Below, in pieces: positions 1 through 12,885 of a stretch of DNA of 64,000 bases (its first letter is position 1; the number at the start of each line of letters is the position of its first letter). Under the pieces are notes generated by a model that was not told the origin of the DNA, ran no database searches, and saw only the letters and a list, made by a program, of their open reading frames with translations. The DNA is from Sequoia sempervirens (Eukaryota; Streptophyta; Pinopsida; Cupressales; Cupressaceae): the NCBI GenBank assembly GCA_007258455.2, contig VDFB02262720.1, positions 1 through 64,000 of the forward strand. The letters run 5' to 3'. A program made the position numbers and the translations under genes.

Positions 1-1735
1 GTGGGGATTCATGTGTAGGGGAAGGAAGAGGATTATGTCTGTTGAGCTTACCTCTGGGCAGCTCTTTCTTGAATTGCTTCTCTGGTTCTCTTTTTCATAA
101 CTAAAGTTTCTTCCTCCTCAACATATTCCTCACTTGAACCAATAGTTATTGGTTCCTTTTCCTTTCTTTTCCTCCCTACTACCTTAGGAGGTGGCCTTGT
201 AGTTTCATTGGCTTGGGTAGCAACAACATATGATCCTTCTCCTATCTTTTTCTTCTTAGCCACTTTTGTAGGTTCCAAAATCTTCATCATAGGAAAAGGA
301 TATCAAATCCATTTGAGGGAATGGGCTATGAAACCTATTTCCCTTTTCTAAATGTGATCATTCTCACCTACTGAACAATCTTCGTTGAAGATTGGTTGAT
401 TGTAGAGATGTTGCTTATAGTAGATGGGGTCAAGAACTTTCCCATATTCTTTCAATTATTTAGACACACAAGCTTTTGTGCAAGATTTGATTAGTGGTAC
501 TGTCAACTGACAGTAGTCTTTCATCCTTCAATTTTTTCTTCATAATTTTCCCAGTGATCTTTAATCTTAGGCTCGTGAATGAAGAAAGAGCCTATCACCT
601 TCCCAATTTTTCCAATTAGGTAAAATTAGTGTCGAGGGTCATTATATAGCACAAGTGCATACCTTGTCAGCTCAATATTTGCACCCTTGGCATTCTATAT
701 ATTGGCACAATAATATACTCCCATCTTTATGGGAAAGTTGTACCCAAAATTATGTTTTCCTACAATTAATTGGTGAATTTCATTCACCTTCCTGCAAACC
801 TCCAACATGATCATTTTTTCCAATGGGTAATTTGGAAGCTTGTATAGGGATTTATGGAAGTTGACCACTCTGATATAGGTGAAGGTTTTAAAATGGATAT
901 ACTAGTTTCCCCAACTTTTGAGTGCTTCCATGGCCTCATTCGAAATCCTCCTAGAGTAATCACCTTCTAGTCCTTTGATTACAACATAGATAAAGTTGTC
1001 ATTGACAATGTAGAAATGAGTGTAACTGTCCTCCAACTTCAACTGAGGATAGTGTTCATAGATTGTCACCTCTCCCAACTGAAAGTATCCCACTCTATCA
1101 GGTCCTGGGAAAGAGGCCTGAGAAGCTAGAAAATAGACCAAGTATGAAGTCATGTATAATTTTGATGTTGCAAGAATGGTTTGCAATTTCTCATGAATGG
1201 TGTCACTTATAAGGGTAGCCCAATCAATTTTATATTTCCTAGCATCATGATGGTGATGATGAACTAGACCATCTAGGGATAGAAATCCCTAGCATGAGGG
1301 TATCCAAATACCCTACTCAATAGGACAATCAAGTCCTTGATATCCTCTTTGAATTCACTTATGTGTTGTACCCTAGCCATCTTGAGGATTACTTTTCTTG
1401 GGGTAACTAACATATGACTATTAATATAAGTGAGGTTGTTTGACTCATGTGCTTTATTTCCTTTTTCATATCAACTATCTCATATTGCGTGCATATAGGG
1501 ATCTTGAATATCTTCTCAATTGAATATCAAGGATCACTTCTCTTGATGATCTAATCACCTTCTGAGTTTTGTGATTGTAGTAGTGGGCGCATGTTAGGAC
1601 CAACTCCAAAGATTGAATGGTCATCGGGAATGCAAAAACTTGCACCAATCTAGAATTTGCTAGTGTTGTTGGAAACACATGTTCTAGTTTCTTCATCATT
1701 GATTCTCCTCTTGAACTCATCTATTTCGACATAAT
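1..1735 (-). pseudogene. Degenerate unidentified protein-coding sequence
   Basis: Read on the minus strand from about 1720 down to 1, this stretch gives one long protein-like reading broken by stops and frameshifts. The best open parts lie at 1720-1475, 1186-902 and 290-48. The middle part contains tracts such as YMTSYLVYFLASQ and TIYEHYPQLKLEDSY. The last part is rich in Lys, Arg and Glu, like a basic C-terminal tail. Continuous sense with few stops suggests a decayed gene of 500 residues or more. I do not recognise the family. Because everything around it is transposon debris, a gag-like or accessory ORF of an LTR retrotransposon is the most likely origin, but no zinc knuckle or polymerase motif is visible. 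Confidence 0.35.
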
Positions 1736-2950
1736 TAAGGTCAGTGTCTCCAATATTTCATATGGAGATAACATCTTAGAAGGTGGATGATATCCTTTGT
1801 ACTAGTACTTCATCTCTGTGGGATCCTTTGGTGGCATATCTCCTACATATAAAAACATCATGTGTTACCATTTATTTACCTCAGAAGAAAGAAGACCTTC
1901 AAAACCAAGTTATATTAATCAAGATATATCCTTCATTGTAAAATATTAACTTGCTTAAAAGAAGGAAAGAAACCAAAAAAACTTTCAAGGGTTGGGCCTC
2001 AGGCCTCCCCTTTACCTCATACCAAAGGGTTAAATTATCCTTTCTTTAGAGTTCAATTTTCATATTTTGGTCCATCACGAATCGATGATCGGGTCTAACA
2101 CTTACCTTCTACCAAATGGTTAAAAGATCAGGAGAAAATTTTGATTCATGTTTTCGGAACTTTGGAGATTGGGAATCGAGTTTACTTTCTACCTCAACAT
2201 CATCATTAAACTAAAATATTGACTAGCTATGTCTAAAATTTTGATTGCAACATGTTCAAGAGTCGAGCATCGGGTCCACTCTCTATCTCTTGTTTGCCAT
2301 ATTATGATAGGTTTAAGAGGTAAGGTAGATCATTGATCTCCAAAATCTTTATAAGGTCATCGAGAGATGAGGGTTGGGAATACCATCTAATGTTTATTCT
2401 AGAACTTGGGAATTGAGTAAAGAAAACTCCCAAAACCCGATGTTTGAAAATCATTATTTTCAACTTCATTAAATTTTCAAAGATTTCCCAAAGTATGATC
2501 TTTGAAATAATTTATTTTATTAGGGAAAAGTTAATTTTTCATTATGGTTTCAAGGATCAAGGATCGAGCCTTCCACATATCTTCTACTTCAATAAGAAGT
2601 TATGTAGATGGTATACCAGATCGATGATACCCGAAAAAGGGTTCTCAATATAAGGAATTTTAGCTAAGTCTTTGCATCTTTTGGTTAGAGCTTTGGCCTA
2701 TCGTTTAGTCATTTGTTGATAGTGCACATAACCGAAACCCAAAGTCTAAACATTTGGCTATCGAGACTTGTGATCATTTGGAAATGATTGGGGATCGAGG
2801 ATCAGGGCTCAGACGCTTGTATCACTTGTCATATCATCAACTTATGATCTAATTCAATCATTTGAAACTTGACACCCGATAGGTTGGTTTCAAAAATTCT
2901 AAGGAAAAAATACTAGCAAGGTCGAAGCTTGATGTGCAATCAAATGACAT
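1736..2950. repeat. Diverged tandem repeat, about 90-bp period
   Basis: From about 1985 to 2300 similar blocks return roughly every 80-95 bases. Each has a GGGTC/GATCG-like motif followed by a pyrimidine-rich CTTTACCTC / CTTACCTTCTACC / TTACTTTCTACCTC / CACTCTCTATCTC segment, seen near 2001, 2093, 2177 and 2270. More distant versions occur near 2565 and 2790. The units differ strongly, so this is an old array. No coding sequence is seen here. Confidence 0.35.
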
Positions 2951-3940
2951 TATAAACATCCTCGATCAGTGCATTGGGATGGAAAACCAATCTGGTAAAG
3001 GGAAAAAATTAAAAATGAAAGAGAAAACAAGAAACAAAGAAGCAAAATAGAGGGAAGAGGAAAAAATGAAAGAAGGCAAAAATGAGAAAGCCAAATCAAA
3101 CTAAACACAAAAATAAATTCCACAAACGAAAACCTAGCACGCAAACTAGGAATAATGATTTAAAAGTTCAAATGTTGGTAGAATTTGAAGCTAACCTGGA
3201 TAAGGCATGTGAGAAGGGTAGAAGCAAACACAACACAACACTACAAACATGAACGAACATACGAAGCAACACAACCAAGCAAACACGAATGTGTGAACAA
3301 GAGAAAACATGAACTAGCACCAACAAACATGTGGATGCACAAGAACAAACCATCAAATGAACCGGCAATGGAGGATGAGAACACACGAGAGGGTTTTCAT
3401 AGATAGTAATTCTTGTAGAGCTCTCTCAAACACAAAAGAAAATGTGAAGGTGAAATGAGCTCTCAAGACTTTGATAATACCATCCAGACATGCTCCATTG
3501 ATTGCATTAAATTCCACATAAAACACCTTGTCAGTGCAATTAATTCGAACAGCCAATTATATTGGCATGAGGCTCGAGGTGACAATATTTTTTCGCCATT
3601 GAGCCTCAAGGGGTTGAGCATTCATTATGATGAACATCTAATTCTTGAAGGTCAAAGTGAGACAAGAAAAAAAACAACGAGCACCTTGTTGGACATCAGG
3701 TTTTTGGCCCGATCCATTTGGCACGCCAGGATAGAAAATCTCGAAATCTCAAAATTTGAAAAGTTACGTAAAAAATAAAGGGAAAGAAAAATAAATAAGG
3801 AAAGGAAAAAGGGGAAGGAAGAAATGAAAATGAGGGAAAAAAAAGAAAAGATAAGAAAAGGACAAGGCAAAGAAAAAGAGGAGGGCCTCATTTTGTCAAA
3901 AAACAAAATAGGGCATGAGTGCAAGGCACAACAATAGCAA
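2951..3940. other. A-rich leader region with purine tract; no gene
   Basis: About 3190-3370 is strongly strand-asymmetric, rich in A and C with many AACA/AACAC words. About 3779-3880 is an almost pure A/G tract. It lies immediately upstream of the gag start of the gypsy element, so it is probably the element's 5' untranslated leader. I could not find a convincing primer-binding site or LTR boundary. The open frames here are low-complexity and are not called. Confidence 0.3.
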
Positions 3941-3946
3941 TAGAGG

Positions 3947-4943
3947 ATGACTCCCAATGAGGAAATCAATGAGGTCAAGGAAGATATTTCATCAGTGAAG
4001 ATTGAGATGAGTGTCCTAAGAGGAGATATATCAGACATACAAAGAATGTTAAATGCTTATATAAATGTACCAAGAAAGGATGTCTTAAGCAACCAAGGTG
4101 AATCATCTAGGTCAACTACTCTTGATCTAATTTAAATACTCATATGGGATCTAGGAACCTGATACAAAAGGTGGATATACACAAGTTTTATGACAAGGAT
4201 CCACTAGCATGGATACACCAAATGGATATTTTTTTGATGTACATCAAATCCCAAATAGACAAAAGGTCACAATGGATTCCCTATATCTAGAGCCAGATTA
4301 AATCATTTGGTATCAATGAATTTATACACACCATCAAAAAAGGTGTCTCATTGTCTCATGGTCATTTTTTATAGAGGAGCTCCAATCACAATATAGCAAT
4401 AGTGTGAGACAACTTCTTCAGCCAGCTAGCTAAACTTAAAAAATAGGATCAGTCAAGGATTATATTCAATAACTCCAAAACCCATCCTTAAGAGTGGATG
4501 CAATTACAAATGAGAAATTGAATCAATTATTTTTGGGTGGTCTCGATGATCACATTCAACATGAGGTATGCATGTTTAGTCCTAGCTTTATATCTTAGTC
4601 TTTTATCTTAGCACATAGGATAGAGGAGAAGTATTTTATTCCTAGAAAGCAAGGCGCTAATGGGATAAGAGATAAAGGATATTCAACACCTCTTCCTCAG
4701 CCTACTAGGTTGATTCCGCAACAAATTGAGGAGAATAAAGCAAAAGGGTTGTGTTTCAATTGTGACAAAAAACATAGTCAAAGACATAAATGCAATGAAA
4801 AGAAATTGTTCTATATTGAAGGTTTGAGTGAGGAAGGAGAGGAGGAACCAATATTAGAGGGTGTTAAGGAGTCAGATGAGGAATCACATGATTCAAAACC
4901 AATCATTTCTATTCATGCTCTCTTGGTTTTTAACACCTCGTAA
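3947..4943 (+). pseudogene. Gypsy gag remnant with zinc knuckle
   Basis: Gag packages the element RNA. The first open part (3947-4135) is a coiled-coil-like stretch rich in Glu, Asp, Ile and Val. The middle is broken by stops but keeps the typical phrase HKFYDKDPLAWIHQMD near 4180-4225. The last open part (4710-4943) carries a CX2C...HXC knuckle in the spacing used by plant gypsy gag proteins (CFNC followed by HKC), then an acidic tail. The frame is interrupted several times, so this is a pseudogene. The matching part of the second element lies at about 17600-18700 on the minus strand. Confidence 0.8.
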
Positions 4944-6833
4944 ACTCTCAAGGTAGTGGGTTTCTTAAAGAAGAAGTAACTATGTTGATTGACTCGGGTA
5001 GTACTCATAATTCATCAACAAAAGTTGAAAACTCAACTAATTTTATTATATATCTAGCTCTAGAGTTTTAGGTCCTTATTGTAGATGGTGGTATTGTTAG
5101 TTGTTTTAGAAAATTTTATAACATTAAATTATTCATGGGAGATTATAACCTTGATAGCCCGATGTATGTCATCTCCATGGGTGCAATATATATTATTTTA
5201 GGGGTACAATGGCTTACTACTTTGGGAACATTTGAGATGAACTTACAAGAACTATTCATGTGATTTAAATCAAAAGGAAAGATAGTATAGCTAAGAGGGT
5301 CAAAGGAAAAGCCCCCACAAATGGTAAGCTCTCATCAAATACAAAAGTTGCTTAAGAAAGGAGTTGATGGAATTGTGACCCAATTATGTTTATTATGTCT
5401 ATCAATCTAACACTCCCATCCATCCATAATTACAAGAAATCATTGATCGTCTCTCAGTGGATTTTAGAGATATACCTTAAGGGATCCCTCTTAAGAGGGA
5501 TCATGATCATGTGATACAACTAGTTCCAGGGAGCTATCCACCCAACATCAAGCCCTACAAGTATCCATATATACAAAAAAATGAGATTAAAAAGATTGTG
5601 GAGGAGATGTTAGAGGTAGGAATTATTAGGCATAGCCAAAGTGCTTACTCCTCACCCATGGTGATGGTGCGTAAGAAGGAAAAAACTTGGTGCACGTGCC
5701 CAGACTATAGAGTGCTCAACATGTACACTATCAAAGATAAGTTTCTTATTCCAATCATTGATGACTTTCTAGATGAATTGAATGGAGCTATATATTTTAC
5801 AAAGTTAGATCTTAGATCAGGTTATCACCAAATTTGAATTAAGGAAGAATATGATTCTAAGACAATATTTAGGACTCATGAGGGTCATTATGATTTTTTG
5901 GTGATGTTATTTGGTCTTACCAATGCACTTTCTACATTTCAAAGTTTGATGAACTTAATCTTTAAGAAATTTTTGAGGAAGTTTGTACTAGTTTTCTTTG
6001 ATGATATATTTATTTATAGCAAGACATGGGAATAATACTTGCAACATGTAGATCAAGCATTACAAGCTCTTGAAGATCATCTACTCTATAATAGGCCATC
6101 CATGTGTACTTTTGGTCTCAACGAGGTGGAGTACTTAGGACACATAGTTTCGCATGAAGGAGTAAAGGTTGATCTTAACAAAATTAATGCTATCATGGAA
6201 TGGTCTATTTTCAAAACCATCAAGAAATTCAGGGGTTTCTTGGGATTTACTAGATACCATAGAAGATTTGTGAAGAATTGTGGTCGTTTAGTAGCACTCC
6301 TCACAACTTTATTGAAGAAGGATTATTTTCATTGGAATGAATCCGTTAATGCAAAATTTAAGAGAATGAAGGATGCTATGTGTACAACTCCAGTGCTTGA
6401 CACTCCAGACTTCACCAAGTATTTTATTATGGAATATGATGCTTTAGGAAATGGTATAGGAGTAGTTCTCATGTAGGAAGGTCGACCAGTTTCTTTTGAG
6501 AGTCATCAATTAAAGGGTAAGAATCAAATCAAACCTACTTATGAGAAGGAAATGTTAGCTATTCTTCATGCATTAAAACAATGGATGCCTTGTCTAATGG
6601 GTAGACCCTTCAAGGTTAAGACATATCATGATATCCTAAAATATTTTTGGAAAAAATATTATCTTTTGAAGAGCAACAAAAATGGGTCACTAAGATGTTA
6701 GGATATGAATTTGATATTGTATATAAGAAAGGGAAGGAAAATGTTGTGGCCAATGAAATTTCTAGGAAGGATGAGAAAGATGAAGCTTTATTTGTGACAT
6801 TTCAATTTTACAAGAATATTGAGTGGTAGAAGC
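4944..6833 (+). pseudogene. Gypsy protease, reverse transcriptase and RNase H remnant
   Basis: The protease is recognised from IDSG followed by STHN at 4985-5011 and from the later phrase ILGVQWLTTLG near 5198. RT is open at 5511-5837, where it ends in a TGA directly after GYHQI, then continues in the same frame. The catalytic box reads [12 protein letters not shown], the form common in plant gypsy elements. The thumb and connection region (6039-6476) includes EYLGHIVSHEGVKV. RNase H shows MEYDALGNGIG and YEKEMLAILHALKQW, then a frameshift before the segment at 6647-6829, which contains FDIVYKKGKENVVA. Active-site residues are mostly kept, but stops at 5836, 6034 and 6474 plus frameshifts make it non-functional. 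Confidence 0.88.
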
Positions 6834-7019
6834 CAAATAATAATGGCATAATGATGTTTCTACAAGTAATCTCATTCAACAATTATATAGTGATCCCAAT
6901 AGTTAAGTTAAGTTATTTTGAAAGGGATATACTTTATGGCATAAAGAGTGATTATTTCTTTGCAAGAATTCCACTCTTAAACACAAGATTCTCACAGAAC
7001 CTCATGAGTCTCCAATTGG

Positions 7020-8030
7020 TGGTCATTCATTATTTTTGAAGACATATCATCGAGTCAAAGATTTTTTTGGGAAGGGCTAAAAGTTGATGTTCAAAAATTT
7101 GTAGTTGAATGTTTGTGTTGTCAAAGAAATAAAGGAGAGACAATTAAGACACTAGGTCTCTTAAAACCCTTATTTATTCCTAGCCAACATTGGGAAGAGG
7201 TATCCATGGAATTCATCACAAGGCTTCCAAAATATAAAGGTAATAATGTCATCATGGTAGTAGTATATTATCTCACTAAATATGTACATTTCATTGCATT
7301 ATCACATCCTTTTACAAGTATAGTGGAAAAATATTTTTTGGTGAATATAAAAAAGCTACATGGTATACCTAAGGTTATTGTTAGTGATCGTGATCCTATC
7401 TTTACTAGTCACTTTTGGATAGATTTATTATCATGTTTGGGTACTCAACTGGCTCATAGTTCTTCATACACCCTCTATTTGACAGACAATTTGAGGTTGT
7501 TAATAAGTGTTTGGAAGGATATCTATGTTATTTCACTTCAAATAAACAATCTTAATGGGTAGATTGGATACCACTATTAGAATGGTGGTATAACACTTTC
7601 TTTCATAGTTAATAAAAAATGTCTCCATTTATGGCACTATATGAATATCAGCGTCCTTCCATCACATCATCATTGAAGGTGCCACCAAGAGTTCAAGAAG
7701 TGGAGGACCACTTTCTTCATTGACACTAAGTTCTCTTAGGACTCAAGGAAAATCTAGCCATGACACAAAATTGAATGAAGCAACAAGTGGACCAACACCA
7801 TAGTGAAAGAAGTTTTGAATTTGGGGATTGGGTCTTCTTGAGATTGCAACCCTACAAGAAAATGTCTATTAAGCAATAGAAAAAGAATAACAAGTTATCT
7901 TCAAAATATTATGACTCATACCAAATCATGCAAAAGATAGGTAGTGTTGCCTACAAGTTGGAATTGCCACCAACAACAAAGATACATCCAATTTTTCATG
8001 TTTCTTGTTTGAAGAAGGTAATTGCTTAAT
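7020..8030 (+). pseudogene. Gypsy integrase remnant
   Basis: Integrase inserts the element cDNA. An HHCC finger is readable around 7020-7130 (GGH, H, then CLCCQRNKGE). The core at 7113-7562 reads SMEFITRLPKYKGNNVIMVV and later VSDRDPIFTSHFW. In the family the first catalytic Asp lies in an SMDFI context; here it is Glu. The third catalytic Glu lies in a degraded region near 7485, where the usual TDGQTE context is lost. The C-terminal part (about 7810-8030) keeps FGDWVFLRLQPYKK and YKLELPP...HPIFHVSCLKK. Stops break it repeatedly. It is dead by both frame and active-site damage. Confidence 0.85.
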
Positions 8031-10620
8031 TCTTAATTAAGTCATATTATCATTATTATATTGTTATTTATTTAATTAGGTCGGACTACAAATTATATAG
8101 GGCTATCGAAGTTATCCTAGGTGATATACTAGGCATAAATAAGGTATATATAGGAGATAGTGAGTCTTATTTCATCATCAAATTGTGAATTATGTTCTCA
8201 TTAGAGATATTTAAAGGTTTTACTCCTTGAGGTGACTTGTCATTCTTAGCGATTATCGAGAATTTTTAGTACATTTCATTATACATATTCCATTGTGCAA
8301 GTTATTTCATTATAGTCACAAGCATGAACCAACAAAAAATTGAATGAAAAAAATGGGGGTATACCTTTGTCTTTCCAATATAATTCACACATATAAATTA
8401 GAGATATATTCTTTTCTCCCACAAACATACAATGCAAGCCTCTTTCAAAATCATTCCTTACTAGAACTTTATCAATCCACCAAAAACCACAATCTAATCC
8501 TCCAAAGCATGTATGTACAATCACATGAAGCATAGGAAGGAAGAGGAGGGAGTGAGAGAAGAAAAAAAATGAATGAAAATAGAAACCTTCCCTTTTCCTT
8601 TTCATTCTTGAAGTTAGCTAACCCCTAAAGTGACTTTTTCTCTAATTCCCACTAACAAGGTAATTCAAAAAAGTTATTTCACTTAGATATTTTACAAAAT
8701 AGATCTTCACTTTTAGAAATATTACTAACATTTGTAATCAATGCATACTGAAAATTCTTTTTAAATGATTGATTCATTTAATTTAATCAATTTGACGAAT
8801 GCTTTTAATCCAAACAATCTTTTAACTTAATGTATTTGAAAATATCTATAATATTAAAAATACATAAGACCATTCCATGAAGACAATATAAATAACTAGT
8901 TGAACCCAATTTAAGTATATGTGTTATTCACAAACACTCCAAATTAAGTATTGTGAAAATTGATAAAATAAATATCGATTTGAATAAACATGAGTAAAGA
9001 GAACACACACTTCATATTTTTATTCATAATATGGATTTAGGATAAATAGAACATGGCTTCACAAGGATATACAAGATATATCTTGTAACTCAATTCAAGT
9101 GAGACATAGAGATTTACACAACATATTTACCCAAACTAGATGTATCCAACTAACCATTGTTGGAAAAAAATCTATGCCTAAATACTCAATAAAACATCAT
9201 ACATATCTACTCGATACAAGATAGCCAAACTAGATCATAAACATCCAATGTGATTTAATATCAATAAAATAATATCAATACAATGCATCAATTGAAAGAC
9301 ATCCAAAATCCACATGATCAAATAACACATGTAGAAATCGATAATCATCACAATTCTAGCATTGAACTAGATAAGATAATCAAATCACATATAACATATA
9401 TAGTGAAGAATGAAGTTGAAACACTACAATAGTCCAAACACATAAAGTATATAGTCAAACATTGGATGCCAATATAAAACATCATTGGTAAACTATATTG
9501 ATGGAAAAATAAAATAACATGTATAAGTATCATATCAAAACCAAATTAAAATCAAATAGACATACGAGGAACATATGCTTGAGGCATTATATACTCTTAC
9601 ACTTTTTTCCACTCATTTTATCTATGTATGGATGAATTTAATGCATGATCTTTTGGCACACTCATCAAGAACCAAAACCCAATCTAACTTTCCTTAAATT
9701 GGATTGCATCTATAATTTTGTCCCTTGGACTAGATTGAGGGAAAAATCTTATCTACTAATCCAAAAAATCAAATTCTTTGTAATAGAAGGCCAACCGATG
9801 TCAAACATGATCATTAAGTTTATCAAGATGTGTGCCAAACATTTTGGATTGTTTATTGATGGGTTGTAGCTAAAGGAAATAGTAAAATAAATCACTTAAT
9901 CAATATCACACTTGCCTATATCTATTGCTAACTGTTACACATTCAACATATCAACTACTATTTCTACATCAACAATCCAACACCACTATTACACTTTGTT
10001 TTACAATTGGTGACTCAATCTCAAGGCCTAACTACTAAAAATAGAGTCAAATAACCTTCCCTATTGTTATAGAAGATCCCGACACTACATCATAGTAATG
10101 TCATTTTTCTCTTAAAGTAGATATGCATTAGGCAAGTCTTTTATGTAGGTACTAAATGTCCAACTCTCCTTAGGATTGGATCATGTCATTTGGATACAAT
10201 CGCATCATTTGAATAAGATCATGGTGTAAGTTCATTCTACATTGATAAACTTTCATATTTTAGTCATCTCAAACTCTTGAATTCAAATCAAATACTAGAT
10301 TATTGTGTGTAAACCTATCTATCATGACATATCATAATCAAAATATATATTGTATAATCTCGCCTATTTTTATTTTTAACACATCTATTTACAATCTTAA
10401 TTAATTTACTTCAATTAATTAATCATACTCAATTTCTTTAAATATCTAAAATTTTAAATTATATTTGATTTATACACCTTCAAATATATTTAAGTTGTAA
10501 CCTTTGCCTCTTAAATTACTTATAGAAAACCGAACTTTGACCCGTGGTATGGTGTATGCACTGCATATACAGTGGTAGTCATCGTGTAATTAGTTGAATC
10601 TAACGCTAAGTAAAATGGTC
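8031..10620. other. AT-rich, no gene recognised
   Basis: This stretch is AT-rich and has only short low-complexity open frames. I see no transposon domain, RNA gene or clear repeat. The part just after 8030 is where the 3' LTR of the gypsy element would be expected, but no boundary or matching copy is visible. Confidence 0.5.
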
Positions 10621-10670
10621 GTACGAAAAATAATAAAAAATAGATTTTTATTGCTCAGCTCACACGATTA
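10621..10670 (+). promoter_or_regulatory. Upstream region of tRNA-Lys gene
   Basis: Plant tRNA genes often carry an AT-rich TATA-like element about 30 bases upstream and CAA/CA motifs near the start site. Here TAATAAAAAATAGA lies about 30-40 bases upstream, and CACACGA lies within 10 bases of the mature 5' end. The fit is suggestive only. Confidence 0.4.
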
Positions 10671-10743
10671 GCCGTCTTAGCTCAGCCGGTAGAGCGCGTG
10701 GCTTTTAACCACGTGGTCGTGGGTTCGATTCCCACAGACGGCG
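10671..10743 (+). tRNA. tRNA-Lys (anticodon UUU)
   Basis: A complete 73-nt cloverleaf is visible. The acceptor stem GCCGTCT pairs perfectly with AGACGGC and is followed by the discriminator G. The D stem is GCTC/GAGC. The anticodon stem CGTGG/CCACG closes a CTTTTAA loop with TTT at 10704-10706. The T stem GTGGG/CCCAC closes TTCGATT. The internal promoter is intact: A box TAGCTCAGCCGG near 10678 and a perfect B box GGTTCGATTCC at 10722-10732. No intron and no encoded CCA are present, as expected for a nuclear eukaryotic gene. All stems are fully paired, so it looks functional and is not a SINE head, because no tail or target duplication follows. Confidence 0.96.
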
Positions 10744-10774
10744 TCAAAAACAGTTCTTGCTAGAAATAGGAATA

Positions 10775-10781
10775 AGCTTTT
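10775..10781 (+). terminator. Possible Pol III terminator
   Basis: The first run of four T residues after the tRNA is in AGCTTTTATT, about 34 bases past the 3' end. It would end Pol III transcription and give a long 3' trailer. The distance is greater than usual. Confidence 0.4.
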
Positions 10782-12885
10782 ATTAAAATGGCCTTTGTCT
10801 AGAAAACGATATGATACCATAGTCTGAACAAACATTAAATTATTTTTTTAATGAATAGAATCTATATTCATTATAAAAAAATTAATGATGACATTTTAAA
10901 AAATAAAACGACCTTTCTTTGGAAAAAGAATACTCATATAAATTATGATATCCTAGAAAACAAACATTACTAATTGATTAATATGTTTTTTCTATGAATA
11001 GTGTCTAAATTTATTATAAAAATAAATAAATTATAGAATGAATTTTTATAAATAAAATGAGATTTGAAAGTTTCAATTAATTAATTTTTTTATGTATTGT
11101 AACCTCTTCTCGCATCTATATTTTTTTGGGATATTCTTATTAAGTTCTTCAATGTTCTTAGGGATAAATACTATAATATTTTTTTTCCATCTCTTCGTAT
11201 TGATGTCTATAGAGGTTTGAATTTGATATTGATCAATTTTTATAAATCATTTTTAAGACAATTGAGGCTCTTGGGTTTCAATATTGACATTTGATTGTCT
11301 TTATTTTCTTCTTTTTCTTTCTTGATAGGTTGTGTCTTGGGTAGATGAGGATTGATTACCATTTTGCATGCTTGGTGACCTATGCAAAATGAATCAACTT
11401 GGTAAAGGTTAATTTTCTCTGCCAACTTAATAATGTATTTTTTAATGAAGAAATTGGTATTGAGGATCTTGTGTAAGGATTTTTTATATGTTTAGTGAGC
11501 CTAGGGATGAAACAAAACATCCAAATTTAAGTAGTTTGCATAAAAGGCAAAACAAATTGGCCCTAGGCATGCAACCTAAGGTTATATATTCTATACTAAA
11601 ATCATTTTTTTCGCTATTTTTGTAAAATACACAAAATAAAAATAAAAAATATTTTGGGTACCTATATAATGTGGGGCCCAATGTTATAATAAAAGAAGAC
11701 ACTATACAAAAAATTATATAGGCAAGGGGTTCTCCATACCCTGCCTAGGTACAGGGACTCCTATATCCTTGACATGATAGGGACTAGGGCCCTATTCCCT
11801 ATCATTCCTTAATGCTTACATTATTGTTGTATTTTGAATAGTCGTGGGATTTGAATCTCAATGCTACTCCTCCTGTCTCTATATTGTCCAACTTAGCCTT
11901 AGCCTCCACACCAATAGTGCCTACTCCACCCACAATCTCTATGGGAGCCACTTAGGTGTCAAGTCTTCACTTTTGGCACTACCCATAGGCTACCCACTAG
12001 TTGTCAATCCACCATCAAAGCTTAAATCCCTCATCAATGAAATTTTAACTTTTGCTTCATAAACTTCATAACAACATCTATCTCTCATATAGAGGTTTTC
12101 TCAAGCAATATTTTAAATGGACCATTTTTGTGCTTTTTTGTGATGATTCGCATGGTTTTCTATTCGATGCACCTTTTTTTAGAAATTTGGTTTTCTTAGT
12201 GACTTTGTTGTATATTTTTCATTTCAAGAGCTATGTAGAGTCATATCTTGCACATATAAACCCATTTTTTGGTCCTATTTTTTGAAAGTGTAATTTTTTG
12301 CATACTTCACATTGGTTCCTTTTTTTCTTCACTTTTTTACCAAAATCATATTTTTAGTGCCTTGTCCTCTTTTATACTTGTAAACTCAATTGAACACACT
12401 ATAAAATTTGTAAATGTACTAAAATAAAGTGTTATTTTGTATTTTTATTTTGGGGCCTTTACACATCTTATCATGTCATTATTATACTCGCACTACCTTA
12501 TAAAGTGTCATGTGGCGTTTGTTGTCTATACCTTATTTATGCACACCTATTTTAATTGTTGGTACTTCATATTGTATATTTTGATGTTTTTCACTTAGTT
12601 AAACTACTAAATTGTGGCACATAATTATGTGAAGTAACCATGTAGCTTCTTTTATAACCGATCTAAATAAATGTACAAGAATAATGTTTATCGGCCTATG
12701 TATCCAAATTTGAACATATCACTTTTAGCCCCTCATGAATCTCATGTGTTTGCAACAACTAGTTGATTATGGTAGCATCATACATGAATTCTACTTTAGA
12801 TGCACAAAATTGACTAAAAGACTATAGGAGAGGTGCTCATTATCACTTTTCTATTAGAATCTCAAATATGCTATTCTCTATCAAC
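10782..12885. other. AT-rich, no gene recognised
   Basis: Only short low-complexity open frames occur. Around 11720-11830 there is a GC-richer patch with small palindromes (for example AGGGACTAGGGCCCTATTCC), and GTGGGATTTGAATCTC near 11844 faintly resembles a tRNA B box. I cannot support a SINE call. Nothing else is recognised. Confidence 0.4.

Larger units (their letters stand above)
3947..8030 (+). mobile_element. Degenerate Ty3/gypsy retrotransposon (gag-PR-RT-RH-INT)
   Basis: The order of domains is gag, protease, reverse transcriptase, RNase H, integrase, which defines Ty3/gypsy. Gag starts near 3947. A zinc knuckle (CFNCDKKHSQRHKC) lies at about 4758-4800. The protease motif LIDSGSTHN is at 4985-5011. 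RT runs from about 5503 to 6033, with LDLRSGYHQI near 5808-5837 and FFDD near 5993-6004. RNase H lies at about 6390-6830. Integrase begins with an HHCC-type finger near 7020-7130, continues with a core to 7560 and has a C-terminal part ending in FHVSCLKKVI near 8024. Many stops and frameshifts break it, so it cannot be autonomous. No chromodomain and no LTR pair could be identified. It belongs to the same family as the minus-strand element at 13.3-18.7 kb. Confidence 0.9.
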
